Source: Fibrobacter sp. (GTDB lineage Bacteria > Fibrobacterota > Fibrobacteria > Fibrobacterales > Fibrobacteraceae). Taken from it: a stretch of 43,558 nt of DNA. Made by a program: the position numbers and the translations under genes. The DNA is taken from assembly GCF_017545445.1 (NCBI RefSeq), contig NZ_JAFWOM010000016.1:1-43558 (forward strand). The letters run 5' to 3'. The notes under the pieces were generated by a model, which was not told where the DNA came from, did no database searches, and was given only the letters and a program-made list of their open reading frames with translations. The first letter of the stretch is position 1. The number at the start of each line of letters is the position of its first letter. Below, one piece after another: positions 16,681-24,631 of the stretch.

Positions 16681-16780
16681 AGGATCTAGTGAATTATTCT
16701 TATATTTACGGTACATAGCAGGGCAACTTGCGACCGAATTTTTGTATTCAGCGGAAAAGGCCCACAACCAAGGAGTTTCA

Positions 16781-17020
16781 ATGAGAAAAGCGTTTCTTTT
16801 AGCAATCGCTGCATCAGCAATCTATTTCACAGGTTGCTCCACGACAAAGCCTCAAGCCGGTTGGGTAAAGCCCGATGTTTCAAAATACGATACAGAAAAC
16901 GCCCTTGCCCAATGCGAATACGACGTTTCCATGCAAAAGCTTGAAACTCCGGCAGAAAAAGAAAAAACTGTCAAAAACTGCATGATTCGCCAGGGATTCC
17001 GTTACGGATACTACGAATAA
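16781..17020 (+). CDS. Small lipoprotein (79 aa)
   Basis: Begins MRKAFLLAIAASAIYFTGCS with lipobox F-T-G-C (Cys19), giving a mature protein of about 61 residues. The mature part has two more Cys (ALAQCEYDVSMQKLETP and VKNCMIRQGFRYGYYE), which may form a disulfide. ATG 16781 was chosen because AAGGAG lies 8 nt upstream and an upstream extension lacks a signal peptide. A TATATTTA box at about 16693 may be part of a promoter. It sits between two paralogous barrel-type genes. The sequence resembles short entry-exclusion or LPP-like lipoproteins only in general form; function unknown. Confidence 0.8.
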   Translation: MRKAFLLAIAASAIYFTGCSTTKPQAGWVKPDVSKYDTENALAQCEYDVSMQKLETPAEKEKTVKNCMIRQGFRYGYYE

Positions 17021-17059
17021 ATCAAAAATCCTTGTAATATTTTTCCAAAGAATTTCCTG

Positions 17060-18619
17060 ATGAAAAAGACCTTTAGAGCGGCCTTACTTTTAATGTTTAT
17101 ATTGGCCATCGCTCCCTTCGCCCAAAACGTGTGCATTGAATTATGCACTCCATGTGCAGGCAAAAAGAAAGACCAGACTTGCAAAAAAATCGAGGAACGC
17201 TGCCAATGCGCCGCACTCCTCGATAGTGTAAGCACAGCCAAGTCCGCAAGAGAAGCCGAAGTTACAGCTAGCATAGACAAGCTTTCTTTCGAGTTGCAGC
17301 TAGCATGCGAAAATAAAATTTGCACCCGCAAAGTCATTTTCGAAAATGGACTTTTCAAGGAAATCCAAAACGAAGGCCAGCCCTTCACCGACGAAGAGGC
17401 CCAAGCGCTTTACGATGCAAAAGTATTGCAAAGCCAATCTTCGATGACGCGCATTGAGCCATTGCCGCCGCTAAATGAAGAATGCACCGCATTTTGCGAA
17501 GGTTGCCCCGTCACGGACAAGATGCTAAAAGCGAAGAAGCCCAAATTCAAGGACAAGTTCTGCAAAAAAATCGAAGAATCTTGCAAATGCATCGAATACG
17601 CCATCAACGCGAAGCAACTTGACGAACAAGCCAAGGCCGACAGCATTGCCGAATTGGAAAGCAAAGCCCAGCGTATCGAAAATGCAAAATTGTTGGCAAA
17701 GCAAATACAGGACCAAGCAACCGAGGATTCGGCACAAGCGTTCACCATCGTATTCGCCAATAAAGAAATGGTCGCCTTGGACATTCAAAAAGCAGAAATT
17801 GCAATCAAGGAAAAAGAGCAGGAACCTGTAGCAACCGTCGAAGAAAAACCGGCGGATTCCACACAAGTTCCTAATTTGCAAGAAAGCAACGACAAACTAG
17901 CCTCGGAAACAGCAATCAGCGAGCAAGATCAAGACAAAAGAGTTTTCCACGAAGTCGATCCGCTCAGTTCAAGCAAGAATGCAAAATCAAGCGAAAGCAG
18001 AAGTACTTACTTTGGATTGGTTCTGGCGTTCGAACGCCCTAGAAGTGAAGATTATTACGGATTGAATCTTGACGAGTTCCATGATGCATTCGGTATAAAT
18101 TTAGGTTTCTTTTTTAGAAAGTACTTTAACCGTTTCATTTCGTTCAACATCGGATTAAACGCAGTATTCCATTATGGCGATTACGACATATATTATGAAT
18201 ACGACCACCTTTATAACGATCATGCTTATTTGTATATTGATTATGATTCTTGGGAGGACTTGAAACCAAGTACAATAATGGCAGAAATCCCTTTCGGTTT
18301 CAGATTCGGCATTCCTTTGGGTTCCTTACCCATTTCACCATTCATCAGTACCAATTTCCATATCCGTAAACCTATTTATCAATGGATTTATAGCGAGAGC
18401 GACAAGCACTCCCATGTCTATAATGATTTCACCACAGCTTCAGATTGGGAATTTATTCACTTTTTAGGCATCGGTCTCGAAATTAGCCGTTATTTTTCAC
18501 TGGAACTCCAATCCTATTCGGGCAACTTCCGCACCTACAACTGCAACGAAGACGCCGGAGCGGAACAAGGTTACATAAACAGTAAAAGTTGGCGCATAAA
18601 ACTCGAAGTCGCATTCTAA
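17060..18619 (+). CDS. Paralogue of the Cys-repeat/beta-barrel envelope protein
   Basis: 519 aa and very close to the protein at 15157 over the first 310 residues, including the signal peptide, both CxxC...CKKIEExCxC segments and the charged helical region. The C-terminal barrel-like part is diverged in its loops (a YEYDHLYNDHAYLYIDYD segment replaces a Gly-rich loop) but keeps EIPFGFRFGIPLGSLP and ISPFISTNFHIRKPIY. It ends RIKLEVAF with a terminal Phe. The pattern of a conserved periplasmic part with variable strands and loops suggests duplication and then divergence of the surface-exposed portion. AAAGAATTTCCTG precedes the ATG. The lipoprotein gene 18630 follows after 10 nt and is probably co-transcribed. 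Confidence 0.75.
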   Translation: MKKTFRAALLLMFILAIAPFAQNVCIELCTPCAGKKKDQTCKKIEERCQCAALLDSVSTAKSAREAEVTASIDKLSFELQLACENKICTRKVIFENGLFKEIQNEGQPFTDEEAQALYDAKVLQSQSSMTRIEPLPPLNEECTAFCEGCPVTDKMLKAKKPKFKDKFCKKIEESCKCIEYAINAKQLDEQAKADSIAELESKAQRIENAKLLAKQIQDQATEDSAQAFTIVFANKEMVALDIQKAEIAIKEKEQEPVATVEEKPADSTQVPNLQESNDKLASETAISEQDQDKRVFHEVDPLSSSKNAKSSESRSTYFGLVLAFERPRSEDYYGLNLDEFHDAFGINLGFFFRKYFNRFISFNIGLNAVFHYGDYDIYYEYDHLYNDHAYLYIDYDSWEDLKPSTIMAEIPFGFRFGIPLGSLPISPFISTNFHIRKPIYQWIYSESDKHSHVYNDFTTASDWEFIHFLGIGLEISRYFSLELQSYSGNFRTYNCNEDAGAEQGYINSKSWRIKLEVAF

Positions 18620-18629
18620 AGGAATTTAC

Positions 18630-19406
18630 ATGTTTAGAAAAATCATTTCACTCATTTTTGCATCTTTATTTTTCTTCGCATGTTCCGACGAAAATCCCAT
18701 GTCGTCTATGAGAGAAGACTATAGCGAAAGACAACAACACAGACAAGATCAGCTGGATGAAGAAGAAAAACAATGGCAAGAAGAAGCTTGTCGTTATGGA
18801 TCAAGCACTTTTTCCAATTCCTGGTGCTGTTCCAATTTCGGCTACCAGTGCAACGCCGCCAAAAGTTCATCTTCTGTAAAAAGATCTTCTTCTAGCTATA
18901 CATACTATTATTCAAGTTCCACAAAGAAACTATCATCTTCCAGTTTCCGAAGCAACTACTCTAGTTCCTCAGCAGTCTATTACTTGACCACAAGTAAAAA
19001 CATGAAGCTTACATTGACCTACTTTAAGCAAGTCACGCCAGATTGGGACAACGTTCTAGGTTTAGGGAACTACGCAGATGCCGATCCAAACATCAGCTTC
19101 GACATTGAATTTATAGATACATACGGCACCAAAACCACTAAAAAAACAGACGTAATGTTAAAGAAACAAGACACAGGATTATGGAGCGGACGGGTCGATT
19201 ACACCACTACAGTACCCGTAAACACCGAAACCATCCGCATATACCCCAAAATCACTGATGCCGACGTTTTAGCCTCCGATGATTATTCTTCTAATTATTG
19301 GTACATTACTTACGATGTAGGCTACATCAAAAATAACGACGTGCAATACCAAACAGACGAACAAAACAAAAAATGCATTCTTGAATGGGAATGGTACCTG
19401 TACTAA
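18630..19406 (+). CDS. Ser-rich linker lipoprotein
   Basis: 258-aa predicted lipoprotein. The signal peptide MFRKIISLIFASLFFFAC has lipobox F-F-A-C (Cys18). A charged, Cys-containing segment (EEACRYGSSTFSNSWCCSNF) and a serine/tyrosine-rich linker (about 75-115, several SSSS runs) lead to a beta-rich C-terminal domain (KLTLTYFKQVTPDWDN ... YITYDVGYIKNND) that I cannot name. Linkers of this kind are characteristic of Fibrobacter surface proteins. The ATG follows the barrel-protein stop by 10 nt with AAAGGA as ribosome site. It overlaps no essential part of the next gene, whose ATG is 17 nt downstream. Confidence 0.75.
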   Translation: MFRKIISLIFASLFFFACSDENPMSSMREDYSERQQHRQDQLDEEEKQWQEEACRYGSSTFSNSWCCSNFGYQCNAAKSSSSVKRSSSSYTYYYSSSTKKLSSSSFRSNYSSSSAVYYLTTSKNMKLTLTYFKQVTPDWDNVLGLGNYADADPNISFDIEFIDTYGTKTTKKTDVMLKKQDTGLWSGRVDYTTTVPVNTETIRIYPKITDADVLASDDYSSNYWYITYDVGYIKNNDVQYQTDEQNKKCILEWEWYLY

Positions 19407-19422
19407 TCTATTCTACCGAAAA

Positions 19423-20175
19423 ATGATTATATTACAACAACTTAAAACAGGTTTCGCAGCATACCCCAAAGCCATTCGCCTCATTAGGGCGAACAGTCTC
19501 GTCAAATACTTGCTGATTCCCGTAATTTTAAACATCATCGTCGTCGCGGCATTAGTTTACTCTGGCATTGGCGTTGGCGATTGGATTAACGGCATCATTG
19601 AACGCAGCGTCGATAACATGAACGGCTGGATTCAAGCCGCAATGGTCGCCATCAAAGTCGTCCTCCCCATCGTCTTCTTTGCGCTCTTCATTTTCATCGG
19701 TGGAACGATTGTCAACATTTTGATGTCGCCCATTTACACGCTCCTTTCAGAAAAGACGGAAACAATCCTCACCGGAAAAGAATTTCCCTTTGATTTTAAA
19801 CAAACGTTAAAGGACATCTGGAGAGCCATCCGCATTGCCGCGAGGAACACCATAAAGCAACTTTCGCTAATTATACTTTGTTTGCCGCTAAATCTCATTC
19901 CCGTTATCGGGAGCGTTATTTCGATTGTCTTGATTTTCATCATCAACGCTTACTATTTCGGGTGCGCCTTCATGGACTACACTTACGAGCGTTGGCGTTT
20001 ATCGCCTAAAGAAAGCCGCAAAGAAACTCACAAAATAAAATACATTACATTTGCGAACGGGGCTGTCTATTCGCTGCCGCTTTACCTGTTCTGCGGAACG
20101 TTTATCGCCGCGTTCATCGGAGGCATTTCTACCGTCGCCGCCACCATTTCGCAGTTGGAGCAAAAAAGGGGTTAG
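19423..20175 (+). CDS. EI24/CysZ-like integral membrane protein
   Basis: 250-aa inner-membrane protein of the EI24 domain family, to which the sulfate transporter CysZ belongs. Hydrophobic segments are visible near 28-48 (LLIPVILNIIVVAALVYSGI), 76-100, 150-185 and 220-240. The family signature region is the loop after the second segment, NILMSPIYTLLSEKTE. The first start in frame (19381) overlaps the preceding gene; ATG 19423 gives MIILQQLKTGFAAYPKAIRL, the usual EI24 start, and lies 17 nt after the lipoprotein stop. The ribosome site is weak. No cysteine-synthesis genes are adjacent, so sulfate transport is possible but not shown. Confidence 0.75.
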   Translation: MIILQQLKTGFAAYPKAIRLIRANSLVKYLLIPVILNIIVVAALVYSGIGVGDWINGIIERSVDNMNGWIQAAMVAIKVVLPIVFFALFIFIGGTIVNILMSPIYTLLSEKTETILTGKEFPFDFKQTLKDIWRAIRIAARNTIKQLSLIILCLPLNLIPVIGSVISIVLIFIINAYYFGCAFMDYTYERWRLSPKESRKETHKIKYITFANGAVYSLPLYLFCGTFIAAFIGGISTVAATISQLEQKRG

Positions 20176-20189
20176 GAGTTAGGTTTTAG

Positions 20190-20350
20190 GGATTAGGAGG
20201 ATGCGAGAGGTTCCGCATCTGCGATAAATGTCGTGTAAGCTGATCCCGGAACACTTCGGCATAGCTCAGTGCATCGCGGAGTCCGGGATGACAGAATCAG
20301 CAATTGGTGCTGCACTCAGAAGCGTCATCCTGAGCAACGCGAAGGATCCA
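20190..20350. repeat. Intergenic REP-like elements
   Basis: After the EI24 gene come several TTAGG units, then a long palindrome beginning GATCCCGGAACA (20242) and ending TCCGGGATGACA (20293), then a type A element GTCATCCTGAGCAACGCG ... AAGGATCC (20322-20350). These are the same two families found inside the RM gene. The remainder of the gap up to the promoter at 20416 holds nothing recognisable. Confidence 0.65.
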
Positions 20351-20415
20351 GTCAACTCACGATTAAATGCTAGTGATTGGTAGTTATAACCTTACACGCC
20401 CCTCACAGCCCCTTA

Positions 20416-20444
20416 TTGACATTTTCCCCTTCTGCAATTATTTT
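20416..20444 (+). promoter_or_regulatory. Promoter of the 560-aa coiled-coil gene
   Basis: TTGACA (20416-20421) and TATTTT (20439-20444) are 17 nt apart. Predicted transcription starts near 20451, only about 17 nt before the ATG at 20468, which has GGGGAGA as ribosome site. CCCCTT in the spacer and AAGGGG at the ribosome site also form an inverted repeat. Confidence 0.6.
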
Positions 20445-20467
20445 TAGCAAAAAAAGGGGAGAAATCA

Positions 20468-22150
20468 ATGCAGTTAATCAGAACTTCGTTCAATCTACGT
20501 AGTGATTTGCCGTGGAACATCGTTTATCGCGATTGCATCTACACTTGGATTTCAAGTTACAAGGACAGACGCGGTAAGAGACTTTACGACCAGCTTTTAC
20601 GCAGATTCCCTAGAGACATCAATTTTTTAGCAGAACCCTGCGGCCAATTCGAATTTGCAGGAGACAAGCTAGAATACTATTCCTTCACTTGGGACCATTG
20701 CGACTACATCGGGTTTACTTTTGTCGCAAGGAACACCATCACAAGCCGCATGTGGAAAACGCAAATTGCGTTGAAGCGAACCGATAAGCATGTTCTATGC
20801 TTTGTCTCGCAAGACTGCGACTTGGGGAGGGACAAGACTTTACCTAAAATCGAACGCCCTTACATCATCGATCTCCTTACGGAATACCAAGACGGCGACG
20901 GTTCCATAGAAATCAAAAAGCAAGCACATATTCTTGAGCCTGGCGAAATCGACAAAGCAAAAAACGCATTGACCGGCCAACTCCGAAACGTCCTCCCCAT
21001 CGTATATTTAAGTTGTTCCGAACGCACGCATTCGCTAAAGCCGAGCATCGTCGCAGACAACATTTTCGGTATCGCCCACGTCTTCGCCGAAAAGGATTCA
21101 TCACTACGAGAACGCCTCGCCCAAGAGCTCAAAGGCAAAAAAATACCGCAAGGGGGCGAAATCGGAATCTGCTACGCGAACGCGCCCATTACCGTATTCA
21201 ACCGCCACGATGTCGTCGATTGGGTTGAAAAGCCCGAAACTTTAGTGCAGGATATTTTCCTCAAAATCCTAAAGACAAATCTTTCGCTGAAATTCAACTT
21301 CACATGGGATGCGTTTCTCGCGGCCCGAGAAGAATACGAAAAAGAACTCATCGAAAGAGAGCGCATCCAAAAGATAAACACGCTGAAGGAGATGCAAAAG
21401 GAATGGCAAGACGCAAGACAAGAAAGCAGAGACTTGTCGTACCTTGTCGAAAAGCTGATGAAGGATTTGGACAAAGTCACTAAAGAACGCGACCAGTATA
21501 AAGACGAGCACGCCAAATACGATTCGCTCCACCGAAAATACATCAACTGCGAAGAAGAACGCAAAACGTGGGAAAATCTCGCCCTCGAAGCAGATGACAA
21601 ACGCGAAAAAGCCGAAAAGAACCTCAGCGAAATCAAAGAGCAACTGCACGAAGTCTCTGCTACATCAAACGCACTCAGGCAGAATCTGGATTCCAAAACG
21701 AACAAGGGAATCCGTTACTTGCCGCTTCTGCAACCCGCCGAAAAAGAAATGTACCCGAACGAATACGTATGCCAGCTCGTACGCGCCTTGAATCTCGCCT
21801 TGCCAAACGTCCCCGTGACCGACAAATCGCCTAAAACACGCACAAAGTCATTCATCGAAGACATCCTTGCCGCAAATGCGGATGCCGTCAAGATTTTCAA
21901 GGATTACGAAAGCAAAAAATGCGAACTGGAACAAGTCGCCAAGCAAGAAGGTTTGCAAGGGCGCAACGGTTCCAAAGTAATGAAACCCTTCAACATGGAA
22001 ATCATCACCAAAGGCAACAACCACGGCAAAATCCGCTTTATCGCCGATTCGAAAGAACGATTCATCGGCACAGAGGCATCCTCCGGCAGCGACAGCCTTC
22101 ACGGCGCCAAGAACGAAGCCAGCGACGTGACAAAAGCGTTATTGTGGTAG
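20468..22150 (+). CDS. Unrecognised 560-aa protein with central coiled coil
   Basis: I do not recognise this family. The N-terminal 290 residues look globular and enzyme-like (FVSQDCDLGRD near 115, LPIVYLSCSERTHSL near 178, NIFGIAHVFAEKD near 202). A long charged coiled coil spans about 290-415 (EEYEKELIERERIQKIN ... REKAEKNLSEIKEQLHEV). A C-terminal domain has LLQPAEKEMYPNEYVCQLV and FNMEIITKGNNHGKIRFIAD, a small basic beta-rich ending. No signal peptide or membrane segment is seen, so it is cytosolic. It has its own promoter and is monocistronic. The build of a globular head, coiled coil and small C-terminal domain is common in anti-phage or DNA-end proteins, but that is only an analogy. 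Confidence 0.8.
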   Translation: MQLIRTSFNLRSDLPWNIVYRDCIYTWISSYKDRRGKRLYDQLLRRFPRDINFLAEPCGQFEFAGDKLEYYSFTWDHCDYIGFTFVARNTITSRMWKTQIALKRTDKHVLCFVSQDCDLGRDKTLPKIERPYIIDLLTEYQDGDGSIEIKKQAHILEPGEIDKAKNALTGQLRNVLPIVYLSCSERTHSLKPSIVADNIFGIAHVFAEKDSSLRERLAQELKGKKIPQGGEIGICYANAPITVFNRHDVVDWVEKPETLVQDIFLKILKTNLSLKFNFTWDAFLAAREEYEKELIERERIQKINTLKEMQKEWQDARQESRDLSYLVEKLMKDLDKVTKERDQYKDEHAKYDSLHRKYINCEEERKTWENLALEADDKREKAEKNLSEIKEQLHEVSATSNALRQNLDSKTNKGIRYLPLLQPAEKEMYPNEYVCQLVRALNLALPNVPVTDKSPKTRTKSFIEDILAANADAVKIFKDYESKKCELEQVAKQEGLQGRNGSKVMKPFNMEIITKGNNHGKIRFIADSKERFIGTEASSGSDSLHGAKNEASDVTKALLW

Positions 22151-22152
22151 CT

Positions 22153-22182
22153 TTTACAAGGACCCGTATTTTTCTATCTTTG
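22153..22182 (+). promoter_or_regulatory. Promoter-like element for a possibly leaderless HAD transcript
   Basis: TTTACA (22153-22158) and TATCTT (22175-22180) are 16 nt apart, the latter extending to TATCTTTG. Transcription would begin at or within a few bases of the ATG at 22187, and no ribosome site is visible, so the mRNA may be leaderless. The tight gap after the upstream gene makes co-transcription an alternative. Confidence 0.4.
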
Positions 22183-22186
22183 AGCC

Positions 22187-22813
22187 ATGCTCAAGAACTA
22201 TATCTTTGATTTGGGCGGAGTTCTTTTGGACATCCGCCTTCAAAATGCCTACGAACGCTTTACCGCACTAGGACTCCCTTCCGCTGAACTGGCCCAAGGC
22301 TCATGCGTATATAAACTGCTTGAAGAATACCAGCTCGGCTATGTCACAACCGAAAATTTTTGCAAGCAAATTGCGGATAAATGCACCAAGCCAGCAACAC
22401 CGCAAGACATTGAACAAGCGTGGAATTCCATTTGCATCGGCGTTGCAGAACGCAAGCTGCAAGCACTCCGTCGCTTACGCAAAAAGGAGGGTGTCGTAAC
22501 CGTTTCGTTATTGAGCAACACCAACGCATTGCACTGGGAATGCAGTTGCAAAAACTGGTTCAACGCAAACGGCAACAAGCTCGAAGATTTCTTCGACAAA
22601 ATCTTCTTGAGCCAAGACTTGCACTTGCAAAAGCCCGACCCAGAAATTTTCAAGGCAGCAATCCGCGAACTCGGAGCCACCCCCGCCGAAACCATATTCA
22701 TCGACGATAGCCCCGTCAACACAGCCGCCGCTGCCGCCTGCGGACTCAAAACGCTCACCGTTACAGCAGATGTGGATTGGGTGGAAGAACTATCGAGATT
22801 CCCCAATTTTTGA
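22187..22813 (+). CDS. HAD superfamily hydrolase (YihX-like)
   Basis: 208-aa cytosolic phosphatase of the haloacid dehalogenase superfamily. Motif I is FDLGGVLLD (7-15), with Gly in place of the second catalytic Asp as in YihX-type members. Motif II is SLLSNTN (about 107-113), motif III the Lys in LQKPDPEIF (near 147), and motif IV FIDDSPVN (about 170-177). YihX-type enzymes dephosphorylate sugar phosphates such as alpha-glucose-1-phosphate; the substrate here is not shown. The helical cap is inserted between motifs I and II. Its 3' end overlaps the converging J-domain/ViaA gene by 24 nt. Confidence 0.88.
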   Translation: MLKNYIFDLGGVLLDIRLQNAYERFTALGLPSAELAQGSCVYKLLEEYQLGYVTTENFCKQIADKCTKPATPQDIEQAWNSICIGVAERKLQALRRLRKKEGVVTVSLLSNTNALHWECSCKNWFNANGNKLEDFFDKIFLSQDLHLQKPDPEIFKAAIRELGATPAETIFIDDSPVNTAAAAACGLKTLTVTADVDWVEELSRFPNF

Positions 22814-24622
22814 AAGACGTGAATACAACATTCTAAGATTCTTGCCATCGGGGGAATAGACCCAAGCCTCATCAAACATTTCCTGTTTGGAATTTTGATA
22901 GTATCCAAAGCCATAGTCAAAATTCGTAATTGACAAGGCGTAGAAATAGTTGTCCTTTTCGCGTTGTTGTTTGATTTTTTCCAACATTCCAAAATCACTC
23001 GTTGGGAAAATAAAATCCGATATTACAAGCAAATCCGACTTGTCGTAACCGCCTTCTTGCATCATTCTAATTCCTTCGTTTAAAGCGGGCATCACGTCTG
23101 TACCCCCATGAAAGCTGCTTTTTAAAAACCGAATCAAGTCACTTAAACCTTTAGGGGGCTTAAAATCGAAGGTCGTAATTGACGTACTAAAATTTATCAG
23201 GTAACAATCTCTATCTTGCTTATGGGCGATAGATGCCATGTGAAGCGTGATCGCCTTGGCTATATTCTCAGGCAACCCCTCCATCGATCCGCTCGTATCG
23301 ACACAAACTATAATCGGACCCTTCTTGTCTCTTATTTCAACCTCTCGTTCTTCTTCGTAAGTTTCCTCTTTCCGCTGCGAAATATAGCCCTGTTTTTCAA
23401 AACACATAAGCCTATTTTCAATAAACTTCATATCAAAAAGCAACGAAGTGTCCTCATCGCCAAGCAAGGCTAGTTCTTGAGGGAGTGCATCTTCTATACT
23501 TTTGCCAAAAGTAATCCCAATAATTTCTTCATTAGAATTACAATCCACAGAAACAGTTTCATAACTGCGAGTCGCTTGTATGGTTTCGCGTTCAACCCTG
23601 GAAGCTTCTTTGTTCAAGTGCCCAAGAACTTCACACAATTCCTGAATCTTAGAATTTTCCTGAAAAAACTTACTCCATTCCAATACAACTTGGAAATCCT
23701 GAGCCGAGAGATTTCCCAAGCTAAGACCCCACCCCAAATCAGGGATAGTACCGAGCGTCCTCTTGATTTGGCGTAGATTGTTCAGCATTTCTTGATACTT
23801 GGCGTACATAGCCTGCTTGGCCGATTCCATTTCAGAAATCATCCACTGCATAACCATTTTTTCGTAGGCTTCATTCCACGATTCTAATATATGCTGGTAT
23901 ATGGCATCTAATTCGGCTTGCATCTCGCTCGCACCAGAAAAATCACGCTCCGCCACATCTTTCGAGCCAGATTCACTTTCGGTAGATTTCTTTGCCAGCA
24001 TTTCCTTTGTTGAAGATAATGCGTCTAGTTTATTTTTCCAAAACGACGTATCGACACCGGGAACAGCTTTAACAAATTCCTTGAGGAGTTCTTTTATACT
24101 ATTTTTGCTTACAGATTCGACTGAAGAAAGTCTCTGCATTTTCGTAAGTTTTTGACGAATTTTGTCAAACGGAGAATTTGCAAATTTTTCACCAAGTTCT
24201 ATAACCGCATCATTCAAATCCTTCGAAAGAGAATCGTCCAAAGACTTGGACCACACATCCAAAAATTTTTCGATCAAATTCTTGCGAAACCATTCTGAAA
24301 GCTTTTCCCTAATGTTGGCCGAATTTTTTGTTTTATAAACAGCAGACCGCTTTTCCTTTTTTTGCCGAAGAATTTCCTCCTCGGCAAGCCTGCTTATTTC
24401 CCTTTCGCAATAATCGTCATAAAGTTGTTTTTGTTCCTTTTTCGAAAGGATATCATACGCTTCTTGGATTTCCTTGAAACGGGTGTCATCGCCCCCATTT
24501 TTATCGGGATGGAATTGTCTTGCCAAGGCATGATAGGACTTTTTGATTTCATCCATGGAAGCCTTTTCAGAAACCTGAATAATCGCATATAACGAATAGG
24601 GGGATCCAGAAAATTTCGACAT
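22790..24622 (-). CDS. viaA: ViaA-type VWA protein with N-terminal DnaJ domain
   Basis: 610-aa cytosolic protein. Residues about 8-70 form a J domain (LYAIIQVSEKASMDEIKKSY, HPD at 38-40, FKEIQEAYDILS), which would recruit and stimulate an Hsp70. A charged helical region follows (about 75-400; the part from about 240 has ViaA-like helices such as RQIKRTLGTIPDLGWGLSL). The C-terminal von Willebrand A domain has the MIDAS motif DTSGS (near 440), FHGGTDVMPAL and VISDFIFPTSDF, matching the ViaA pattern VCVDTSGSM ... FRGGTD ... VISDFI. E. coli ViaA is about 483 aa and has no J domain. It starts 9 nt after the RavA stop, so the pair is co-translated. ViaA partners RavA, a MoxR ATPase, in a chaperone-like system; the J domain suggests a hand-off to DnaK. 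Confidence 0.88.
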   Translation of the reverse strand: MSKFSGSPYSLYAIIQVSEKASMDEIKKSYHALARQFHPDKNGGDDTRFKEIQEAYDILSKKEQKQLYDDYCEREISRLAEEEILRQKKEKRSAVYKTKNSANIREKLSEWFRKNLIEKFLDVWSKSLDDSLSKDLNDAVIELGEKFANSPFDKIRQKLTKMQRLSSVESVSKNSIKELLKEFVKAVPGVDTSFWKNKLDALSSTKEMLAKKSTESESGSKDVAERDFSGASEMQAELDAIYQHILESWNEAYEKMVMQWMISEMESAKQAMYAKYQEMLNNLRQIKRTLGTIPDLGWGLSLGNLSAQDFQVVLEWSKFFQENSKIQELCEVLGHLNKEASRVERETIQATRSYETVSVDCNSNEEIIGITFGKSIEDALPQELALLGDEDTSLLFDMKFIENRLMCFEKQGYISQRKEETYEEEREVEIRDKKGPIIVCVDTSGSMEGLPENIAKAITLHMASIAHKQDRDCYLINFSTSITTFDFKPPKGLSDLIRFLKSSFHGGTDVMPALNEGIRMMQEGGYDKSDLLVISDFIFPTSDFGMLEKIKQQREKDNYFYALSITNFDYGFGYYQNSKQEMFDEAWVYSPDGKNLRMLYSRLSKIGESR

Positions 24623-24631
24623 AAAGTATTG

